DNA of 64,000 nucleotides from Anarhynchus alexandrinus (taxonomy: Eukaryota; Chordata; Aves; Charadriiformes; Charadriidae), in assembly GCA_008711295.1 (NCBI GenBank), contig VUYV01000016.1, positions 56,897 to 120,896 on the forward strand, read 5' to 3'. The notes beneath the pieces were generated by a model. That model saw nothing but the letters and a program-made list of their open reading frames with translations. It searched no databases and was not told where the DNA came from. Positions within the stretch are counted from its first letter, which is position 1; each line of letters starts with the position of its first letter. The translations under genes and the position numbers were made by a program. Below are positions 1 to 6,502 of the stretch, one piece after another.

Positions 1-853
1 AAAAAAAAAAAAAAAAAAGGAAGGGGGGTAAAAAAGGGGAGAAAACAAACCAAGGGGAGAGGAAAAAGAGGGAAAAGAGGAAGGCAAGCAAGCCACCTCG
101 GAAAACGGGCACGGCGCTCTCTGGGATCTTCCCGAGAAGTCGCCCTGGTTTTCTTAAAAATCAAACCGGGGAGGAGGAATCGAGGAGCGCCGCGGGCCGC
201 TGTGGCCGGGGCTCCGGGCAGCCGCGGGAGACGAGGGGAGCGCCGGCAGCGCCAGCCCCGCGCCCCGGCCCCGGCCCGGCTGCCCCGACGGCTCCCGGGG
301 GGGACATGGCGAAGGGGGTGTGTGGGGGGGTGCGAGTCCTTTTATCCTTCCAAAAGCCCGAGTAAATCAACCGCATGCGTTTCCCTCCGTGCAATCATTT
401 ATCTTTAAAATTCCGATGTCACTTTTATAAATCTCCTTCGTCAGAAGAGAAATTTGGCCTCCTAAATTATCGGGAGCATGGAAGTGACGGGGGAGGGGCT
501 GCGGAGAGCCGGCCCGAGGGACAGGGTTTTAGGGGGGGCCCAGCCTCTCCCCGTAGTGGGGTACCAAACCAGGGTACATCTAATTTCGGCCGTCAGGACC
601 GAGCCTTTCCCGGGCTGCCCCGGCCCTTTTGGCGGGGGAGCGGGCTGTGTCGCCGGGACGCTGGCGGAGAGCGGGAGGCGAGGTGGAGCTGTGTGTGTCC
701 CCCCATCGGATTTATCCGCACAGGCACTTGCAGACCCGGACTTTCGCCCCGTTTCACCCCAATTCAGGGGACTAAACCTGCTGGGGCCGGGGCCGGGGGT
801 GGGGGGGGCGTGAAGGGCTGACGCTGAAGGAGCTGCCGCGCTCTCCTCCCCAG
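1..853 (+). other. PAX1 intron upstream of exon 4 (3' part)
   Basis: This is non-coding sequence ending in the acceptor TCCTCCCCAG at 844-853. Bases 1-96 are purine-rich and start with an A18 run. Bases 180-330 and 480-850 are very GC- and CpG-rich, with an AT-rich island at about 337-480 between them. No paired-domain coding sequence is present. Open frames here (for example 375-821 and 478-813) are compositional. Confidence 0.75.
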
Positions 854-940
854 GGGCTCTGGCTGGCACAGAGGGCTCTGCCTACCCCCCCAAAATGGAA
901 GACTGGCCCAGCGTGAACAGGACGGCCTTCCCCCCCGCCC
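854..940 (+). CDS. PAX1: PAX1 exon 4, truncated at a gap
   Basis: This exon encodes part of the proline/serine-rich region between the paired domain and the C-terminal activation region. The acceptor AG is at 852-853. The first codon (Gly) takes its first base from the preceding exon, so translation in the frame of the ATG at 895 gives (G)[25 protein letters not shown] and PPA. Human PAX1 has GALAGSEGTAYSPKMEDW and then VNRTAF in the same order. In mammals the exon continues for roughly 20 more residues (the AVNGLEK...KYTQ segment). Here it runs into two Ns at 941-942 and a poly-C run, and that segment is absent. The 3' end is therefore an assembly artefact rather than a real exon boundary. 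There is no usable donor before the Ns. Confidence 0.9.
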
Positions 941-942
941 NN
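941..942. other. Assembly gap or ambiguous bases (NN)
   Basis: Two Ns sit inside a poly-C stretch (about 931-953). They fall exactly where the rest of exon 4 and its donor should be, so the true missing length is probably tens to hundreds of bases. Confidence 0.85.
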
Positions 943-1028
943 CCCCCCCCCCCGTATTTCGGCGGTACCCCCGCCCGCACAGCGATGCTTCCCCGCGTAC
1001 ACCCATGTCTCTTTGTGCCTGTCCCCAG
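943..1028 (+). other. PAX1 intron 4 remnant
   Basis: These 86 bases lie between the N gap and the exon 5 acceptor, and end in TGTCCCCAG (1020-1028). The reading frame differs between the two flanking coding blocks, which fits an intron. The 5' part of the intron is lost in the gap. Confidence 0.7.
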
Positions 1029-1248
1029 CCCGCCCCGGGGCTCTCCTCGGTGGGCAGCTTCCTCCCGGCCTGCGCCTACCCCCCCTCCAACCAGCACGGC
1101 GTCTACGGCGGGCCAGCCGGCGGCTACATCCCCCCGGGCCACCCCTGGCAGCCGCAGGGTAGCCCCTTGGCCCACCCCGGGCCCGGCGTGGCGGTACACG
1201 GAGGCGACCTGGCCACGGCGATGGCGTTCAAGCAGCCCGGGAGGGAAG
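1029..1248 (+). CDS. PAX1: PAX1 exon 5 (C-terminal activation region)
   Basis: The exon starts in phase 0 after the acceptor CCCCAG (AG at 1027-1028). It reads [48 protein letters not shown] and [21 protein letters not shown]. Human PAX1 has the same order: [37 protein letters not shown] and FKHPSRE. The region is rich in Pro, Gly and Ser, as is typical of PAX1 and PAX9 transactivation tails. The expected exon end is base 1248, after GAA-G. That leaves phase 1 to be completed by TT of the last exon (GTT, Val), as in the RE-V junction of mammalian PAX1. The two bases after 1248 are GG instead of GT. Confidence 0.92.
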
Positions 1249-1250
1249 GG
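1249..1250 (+). other. Expected PAX1 exon 5 donor site, GG not GT
   Basis: The context is GGGAGGGAAG|GGGAGCC. A canonical donor would be AAG|GTGAGC or AAG|GTAGCC, so this looks like one T-to-G change (true or sequencing error) at the invariant +2 position. The phase and the protein junction (RE|V-VDRK) show this is the intended boundary. Confidence 0.6.
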
Positions 1251-1418
1251 GAGCCGGGGGAGGGAGGGGGCGGCGGGGGCATCCCCGGAGCGGGGCGGGG
1301 GTCGGCTGCGGACCCCTCCGGGGCCTCGGCGGGGGCGGCTCGGCAAGCGGGAGAGCAACGGGGGATTAAGGGACCCGGTGCTGGTCCCCCCACGTTCAAG
1401 CAGACGTTACCTCGCTGA
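1249..1418 (+). CDS. PAX1: PAX1 read-through C-terminus (alternative isoform)
   Basis: If exon 5 is not spliced, translation continues in frame through G-E-P-G-E-G6-I-P and ends ..[10 protein letters not shown] with TGA at 1416-1418. The tail is about 56 residues long, rich in Gly, Ala, Pro and Arg, with no recognisable domain. Human PAX1 also has an isoform that reads through this junction, starting REGSLPAP, into a longer low-complexity tail. The tails are not conserved in sequence. Because no GT is visible at the junction, this form is the only one directly predicted from the sequence. Two weak in-phase GTs at 1378 and 1384 could also be used. Confidence 0.55.
1256..1279 (+). other. G-quadruplex-forming motif
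   Basis: Four G runs (G5, G3, G5, G5) are separated by 1-4 base loops, starting 7 bases after the altered donor. In the nascent RNA such a structure could influence splice choice, and it also raises the chance of a local sequencing error. Confidence 0.7.
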
Positions 1419-2374
1419 TTATTTTAAATATTCATAATATTTCCCCCACCACCACCATGACGGGTCTGTGGCCGGTGGCTGCGGTTCCCGGGTTTTGCTT
1501 TGCCGCTGCCACACCTCGGGCAGAGCCGGTCCTCCTCTGTGACCCCTCCCTCGGTACCCCCCGCCGCAGTATTCGATGGGTCCCCATCCAGCTCCCCCCG
1601 TCCCGTCCCGGCCTCAGCCAGCACGTCGGGATTATAAACTGGAAATATTTTTTCCTCGTCATTCGCACTCGTGTGCGCTGGAAATCGCTAGGGAAGCGGG
1701 AATATTTAGGGCGAATCCCGCGCTTTTCATCCCCCCCGGCCAGGGACGGCTTTCTCGGCGGAATTTGCGGGGTGCGGCGGGACAGGGCAGGACCGCACGT
1801 CGGAGGCTTTGCTCCAGGTCCTCCGAATACGAACAACGAGAAAAAGAGGTACTAACGGCATCCATCTTACCCAGGAGCCTTGCAGATAAAGCGCAAAGGC
1901 AGAAGCCTCGTCTAGGAATTATTTACGTTGTAAATCCCCCGCCGTGGGGAGTATTGGAAGATAAACTGCCTGTGAGAATCACATGGGTTTGATTCCAACG
2001 TATATACTAGAGGCTGCTAATTGTTTCTTTTATCTTCTGCTAATTATTTCGGTTCATTGATGGAAGCTTTATTTCCTCGATAGGCGGTTTCGTTTTAAAA
2101 ATCCCAACTCATCTGGTCTGGATATAAAATTCCCGTCGATATCTTTCTCCTTTTCCGTGGTATTAAACTTTTTATTCTTTTTCACGTTTGCAATTAATTT
2201 CCCACTTATTAGTCCATGTCTTTCTTTTTTTGTTGTTTTTATTTTTTTAAATATTAACCTTTACCGTTCCTATCTAACTATGGCAACCTGGCTGCGAGTT
2301 ATAACATCAGCTGTGCCGAGGATGAGTTATTAGGAATATCAATGGGTGAAAATAGATAATTTTCAACCAATTAT

Positions 2375-2546
2375 TTGAAAAAANAAAAAAAGAGAAACAG
2401 AGTGCAAGAAAACAAGGGAGAGGATGGAAAGGTAAAGAAAAAGGGAAAGAAAGAAAGAAAAAAGAAAGAAAGAAAGGAAGAAAAGGGAAGACAGAGAGAA
2501 AGAAGGAAAGAAAAAGTAAGCAAAGAAGGAAAGAAAACGAACGAAG
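2375..2546. repeat. Purine-rich (GAAA/GGAA)n tract
   Basis: About 170 bases are almost pure A/G on the + strand, with many GAAA, GGAAA and AAAGAAAG units and one N at 2384. Charge-rich open frames on this stretch are by-products of the repeat. Confidence 0.85.
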
Positions 2547-2705
2547 GAGGAAAGATGATCTGCGCGTATTTAGTGTATTTTTCGAGGTATTTTTCCTCAC
2601 ATTTTAAGTGACTTGGAGACTGAGTTTTCTGTCTTGCCAATTTTCAAGCTGTCCCTGCCGAAAGGGCCGCAGACTGTCTTTAAACGGTTTTGTTTGGGTT
2701 TGGTG

Positions 2706-2790
2706 GTGGTTTTTTTTGGTGTTTTTTTTTCTTTTTTTTTTCTTTTTTTTTTTCTTCCCTTTAAATGCTTTTTTCTTTTTAAATTTTATT
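2706..2790. repeat. T-rich tract
   Basis: Runs of T8-T9 are broken by single G or C residues, followed by T-rich unique sequence. It forms most of a false Phe-rich open frame. Confidence 0.8.
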
Positions 2791-2907
2791 TGGATCGGTT
2801 TTCTGGTTCCGCTACTTATCTGGGACAAACCAAATATCGGATTATCCGGCAAAACGCCCCCCCTGCCCGCCCCGAGCAGGGGGCTGGCGGAGGAAGGGCG
2901 GCTGCCC

Positions 2908-3000
2908 GGCGGGGGGGGCCGGCGGGGCGGGCTGGGGCCCCGCACCGCTCCCGAGGCGGCCGGCGGGGCCCGCCGCTCCCGGCCCCCGCATCTCCCGGGG
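2908..3000. other. GC-rich block with G-quadruplex potential
   Basis: G8, GGCGGGG, GGGC and GGGG runs at 2908-2938 are followed by CpG-dense sequence to about 3000. It is isolated within an intron and flanked by T-rich and GA-rich tracts. Confidence 0.55.
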
Positions 3001-3002
3001 AA

Positions 3003-3100
3003 AGGGCAGAGGGGGAAAGAGGGAGAGAGAGAGAAGAAGAGAGAGAAGGAGAGAAGGAAAGAAACAAATAAACAAAGAGAGAGAGAGGAGGAAAAAAGAC
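3003..3100. repeat. GA-rich simple repeat
   Basis: (GA)n and (GGGA)n-like purine sequence with AAAC and AAAT interruptions on the + strand. Confidence 0.8.
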
Positions 3101-3767
3101 AAATTCAGCCGGGCAATTTTGCCCTCCAATTCAGACCTGTCCCGAATTCACAGCCATTATTTCCCCAGAAAAATCTCCCTGCTTGTCCCAATGCCCACGG
3201 CAGCCCTGGGACACTTCACATCCCCTACCCGCCCCGAAGGCCCGTGCGTGGACGGTACCGGGGGGGATACAGGGAGCCTGGCTCAGCCCCGTTCCTGGGA
3301 TGAGCTGGGGATAAGGAGAAGCTCAACAGGAGTTTATCTACAGCTGTCATGGTGTGCAGATCCTTTCCCCTTCCCCTTCCCGGCACCGGTGGCAGAGTCC
3401 CCTTCCAAGGCACCCCAACAATAAGCTGGAAGAAAGTGCGTGGGATGTGTTCTCTGTGTGGCTGGAATGGGTCTGGGTCACCTCTCCAGGCAGATCCAGA
3501 TCCCTGGCAATGGTAGAGGTTGTCTGTCATCATCAAGGTCCCTATTGCTTGGGGAAGCTCGACAGTCCCTTTCTGAAGAGATGGCTTTTCTCGGGGCAGG
3601 GAGATGTGGGAGGCCTGGTGGGGCAGAGCCATTCTTGGGGAGCGGTTTGAAGACATCCCGTGTGCGTGAAGATGTGGAATATTGCCGGCTGTAGCAATGT
3701 GTTTGGAGTCCGTCAATCCCGTGCCTTGTTGTTGTCTTTTTTTTTCCCCCCTCTACCCTTCTTGCAG

Positions 3768-3859
3768 TTGTGGACAGAAAACCTGCCAGCCCTGTGGGGA
3801 AATCTCCAGACCCTCTAAACACCATCCATGGACTCTCTATCCCAGCTTCCTCTTCCTAG
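3768..3859 (+). CDS. PAX1: PAX1 last coding exon (conserved C-terminus)
   Basis: The acceptor TTCTTGCAG ends at 3767 after a long pyrimidine tract. The exon starts with TT, the end of a Val codon split with exon 5, then reads VDRKPASPVGKSPDP, LNTIHGLSIPASSS and TAG at 3857-3859. Mouse Pax1 ends VADRKPPSPG...LHGLPIPASTS, so length, frame and both ends agree. Its coding capacity is intact: there is no frameshift or premature stop, and most changes are conservative. It is therefore probably still used, even though the donor that should feed it is altered in this sequence. Confidence 0.9.
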
Positions 3860-3910
3860 AGCCACAGAGCAGCAGTCAAGAGACAGTGACTCTTGGAATA
3901 AGCACATGCA

Positions 3911-3961
3911 AACTGTAACCGAAGCCCGAAGTGCCACTGAACTGTACCCGAAGTGCCACTG
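3911..3961. repeat. Imperfect tandem duplication in the 3' UTR
   Basis: CCCGAAGTGCCACTG occurs at 3925-3939 and again at 3947-3961, each preceded by AACTGTA. The first copy has a short extra insertion (ACCGAAG). Confidence 0.8.
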
Positions 3962-4446
3962 CTTCTGGCAGGTGCCTGTGGGGACGAGGACACAGCCTGG
4001 GTGGTGAGAGGTGACATCCTCCCACAGCAAATCCCTGCGCAGGGGAGCACGGTCGGGATGTTCACTCACACTGCCCAGAGGGATGCTTTACCTCCATCGG
4101 ATCGGAAAAGGGTGACAGAAGAGACTCAGTCTTCTTTATTTTGTCTTTTTTTTTTTTTCCCCCTTGCTTTCAGTTTTTCTTTCTCCTTCCCGTGTCTCTG
4201 AAGACCATTGGATGCAGGGCAGCAAACGCCTCTGTCCCAGCCATTGCTCGGAGCATCCCCGGCTCTGTCCCAGCCCAAGGGAGCATGTTTCCTCCCGGGA
4301 GCGGTTTCTGGCTTCCCTGTGCTGCAGCCAGACAAGCTGTGCGATGGAGCCCGCTCCATCCGAGCCTTCCAGTGCCTCTGCCCCGGAGTGGAAATGGACA
4401 CATGTGCCACAATGTTTTATGATATATTTTTATAATAACAAACCTT

Positions 4447-4452
4447 AATAAA
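4447..4452 (+). terminator. PAX1 polyadenylation signal AATAAA
   Basis: This is a canonical hexamer about 590 bases after the stop, preceded by T/A-rich sequence and followed by a GT-containing segment (CCGTGGGC). It is the first good signal downstream of the last exon. Confidence 0.6.
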
Positions 4453-4470
4453 AAGTGACTACCGTGGGCA

Positions 4471-6450
4471 CATGCCGCTGACCTCCTTCCCTCAAGGTCT
4501 GGCTGAGCACCATCACTTCTCCCAGTGTCCCCCAGCCTCAGCTGGCATCTGTGGGTTGCCTGTGAGCGGCAGAGACCTGGTAGGATCTTGGTGGCACTTG
4601 GCTAGGAGGAATCGCTGTGGGCTCTGGATTCATGCACTCACCGGCCTGAGTGAGTGAGTGCCTTGCAGCCCCGCTCCCCAGGCCAAACCGCACGAGCTGA
4701 TTTAGGGTTTTCCCACATCGGGGTGGCCATTGCCCTGCTGGGTGACTCCTGGTGCTATGGGGCTATAAGCTGGCTCTGGGTGCAGGAGGGGAGGCGGGTG
4801 GCTGCCCCCAGCCCTGGGCCAGCTCCCACCTGCCTCACCTGGCCACGGGCAAGCAGGGGGCCAGCGGCAGGGCTGCCCCTCGCAGCCCACCCACCGGGGT
4901 TCATTATCCCCCTCCTGTCCAGCTGGCTGGGATGCGTTCAGGACGGGCTCCACTGGGCTTTTGCATTCCCTGGCTCCACCAGCCGCTGCCATTGGCTTCG
5001 GTCCCTTCATTGTCTGGAGAAGGGGAAGGTCCTACAGCGGGGCAGGGAGGAAATATCCTGGCAGGAGAATACACGCCTGGCTTTTTGCAGAGAGCGTGTC
5101 TTTGTGGGAGGGAGGGAGGGAGGGAGAGAGGGAGGGAGAAGGATGCCAAATTTGACATCCCACCCCAGGAAATTATTTTGCCTTCAACCTCGGGGTGGCA
5201 AAGTTCAGTTTTGCCTCTGCTGCGGCAAAGCCTCCAGCTAGAGCTGGTCTTTGCAACCGACTACAAAGCACGGGAGGGAAAGGAGGGAATTTTAAGTAGG
5301 CGAAAGTACTGTCCTAGGGCAAGATCTGCCGCCAAGCTGCCACTGACTACATTTTAAAGGATGCGAGGACAGACGAGTCACCTGAAATGGCTTTGGCTAG
5401 TCCCCTGCCAAGTTTATCCGTTTAAAGCTACATTCAAGTTATGTGGCAGAGCAGCTTTGGAAAAGATGACTGACAGCAACACCCTTAAAGCTGGGACGCA
5501 GCACGCACGGCCTTTCTGTCCACCCTGACACCACAGCAGCTGGGGAAATACAACACATCCCAGGGAAGAGAGGAGCATGGGGACAGTCCAAGCTCTGGCT
5601 CTCTCGGGACTCTGCTGGTGTGGGAGGTCAGAGGAACCCTTCATATCCCCAATGCTGAAAGCTTAGTGCTCAGGAGCCTGAAGAAACTAGTCTATCCTCT
5701 GAATAGGGCTGCCAAAAAGCCCTTCTGCCGAGGAGCTGGGAGAACCCAGTTACCCATGCTGAGTTCCCGCACTACAGAGGGGTCTAGGTAAGTGGGAATG
5801 CCCACCATCATGGTGGCAACCCATTACAAAAAGGCTGAAATAGCCTGAAAATACCATGCTATGATCCGTAGGTGGCTGTTTTGTTCTTCCAGCCACGTTT
5901 AGCCCTGCAGCACCTTCTGGTTCCTGAAGCCTGGGCCCTTGGGGTGCTTCAGGGCTGGATGCGCCCTAAGCCCCTCATGTGTGCCCCATGCTCACGTTGG
6001 CATTTTCTGTTAGCCGGGTTTACAGCACACCACTGTGTGGGGATCCAGCTGTGAACCCTCAGCTCCCCCATCCCGTGCAGGATAGGGCAGCGGTCCTGCA
6101 CCCCATGGAGACAGGACCGGGGGCTCTGACGGATGTCTGGGATGAGCGAGACACGAGTGCTGGGGTCAGACGGAGACATAGCGCAGAGTCCAATCCTTTT
6201 AATTAGTGTCCTGCTGGGAGGGTGTGCGAGTGCCTGAGTTATTCCCTTCCAAGACTGTCACAAACCTGCCAAAACCCCAAACAACAACTTGACGCTTAGC
6301 ATCTGCCACAGCCCCAAGGCAAAGACATCCCTTCACAAGCGCATGCTGGGTGCAGGCAGCCGGAGGACGGCTGCACGTGGGCCAGGCGCCGTGTCCCGAG
6401 CCTGAGGACCTGGCCTTGGGGCTGAGACTGTTTGGGCTCTGTCCATGCAA
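4471..6450. other. PAX1 3' flank, no gene seen
   Basis: GC-rich unique DNA. It contains (GAGT)3 at about 4649 and a GGGA array at 5106-5142. Several long open frames on both strands (for example 4654-5241 and 4752-5357) overlap one another and have no family resemblance or conserved motif. Confidence 0.5.
5106..5142. repeat. (GGGA)n simple repeat
   Basis: About nine GGGA/GAGA units on the + strand. This is also a potential G-quadruplex. Confidence 0.9.
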
Positions 6451-6451
6451 T

Positions 6452-6502
6452 GATGGGATGCATCGTGTGATGGGATGCGTTGTGTGATGGGGTGCGTCGT
6501 GC
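6452..6502. repeat. 17-bp tandem repeat, three copies
   Basis: GATGGGATGCATCGTGT, GATGGGATGCGTTGTGT and GATGGGGTGCGTCGTGC follow one another directly. Each pair differs at 2-4 positions, mostly at CpG/TpG sites, which suggests a small minisatellite decaying by deamination. Confidence 0.9.

Larger units (their letters stand above)
100..1410. promoter_or_regulatory. CpG-rich block over PAX1 3' exons
   Basis: CG dinucleotides are dense from about 100 to 1410, around exons 4 and 5, and drop sharply after about 1420. The block lies inside the gene rather than at its promoter. An intragenic CpG island at a developmental gene is a reasonable reading, and methylation or Polycomb data would show whether it is functional. 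Confidence 0.6.
1249..3767 (+). other. PAX1 intron 5 (if spliced)
   Basis: About 2.5 kb, ending in a strong polypyrimidine tract and CTTGCAG (3761-3767). Contents in order: the G-rich and CpG-rich read-through segment to 1418; AT-rich unique DNA at about 1870-2370 that could be an intronic conserved element; a purine (GAAA)n tract at 2375-2546 with an N at 2384; a T-rich tract at 2700-2790; a very GC-rich block at 2855-3000; and a GA tract at 3003-3100. The remainder to 3740 shows nothing distinctive. Confidence 0.65.
1..4470 (+). other. PAX1: PAX1 gene, 3' portion (partial locus)
   Basis: This is the 3' half of the gene for PAX1, a nuclear paired-box transcription factor of sclerotome and pharyngeal endoderm. 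Three coding blocks on the + strand, in order, match the C-terminal transactivation half of vertebrate PAX1: [20 protein letters not shown], then [22 protein letters not shown], then VDRKPASP/IHGLSIPASSS. PAX9, the paralogue, lacks the MEDW..VNRTAF and SNQHGVY forms, so the assignment to PAX1 is firm. The DNA-binding paired domain and the octapeptide are encoded before base 1. The exon numbers used here follow the mammalian gene and are inferred. Two Ns interrupt one exon, and the donor after exon 5 is non-canonical as written. The 3' end is placed by the AATAAA at 4447. Confidence 0.9.
3860..4470 (+). other. PAX1: PAX1 3' untranslated region
   Basis: Non-coding sequence from the TAG stop to just past the AATAAA at 4447. 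It contains a small tandem duplication (3911-3961) and a T-rich run at 4147-4160. The final 40 bases are AT-rich (TTTTATGATATATTTTTATAA), as is common before a cleavage site. The end point is estimated. Confidence 0.65.

Noticed and set aside
375..869. Open frames on both strands in the upstream intron
   Set aside because: CpG-rich DNA has few stop codons. They do not match PAX1 in any frame and are not joined to the exon by phase.
895..1437. 180-codon frame starting at MEDW that runs past exon 5
   Set aside because: Its first residues are exon 4, but after the Ns it reads intron and the wrong frame of exon 5.
2608..3303. Longest open frame in the window (231 codons, + strand)
   Set aside because: It spans a T-rich tract, a GC-rich block and a GA repeat, giving Phe-, Gly- and Lys/Glu-rich nonsense. 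It lies in a PAX1 intron and has no domain.
3998..4006. GLI-like TGGGTGGTG
   Set aside because: One mismatch to the consensus and located in the PAX1 3' UTR. Such a match is expected by chance.
4654..5357. Two overlapping open frames of 195 and 201 codons
   Set aside because: They overlap in different frames, run through a GGGA repeat, and show no family motif. They reflect GC-rich composition.
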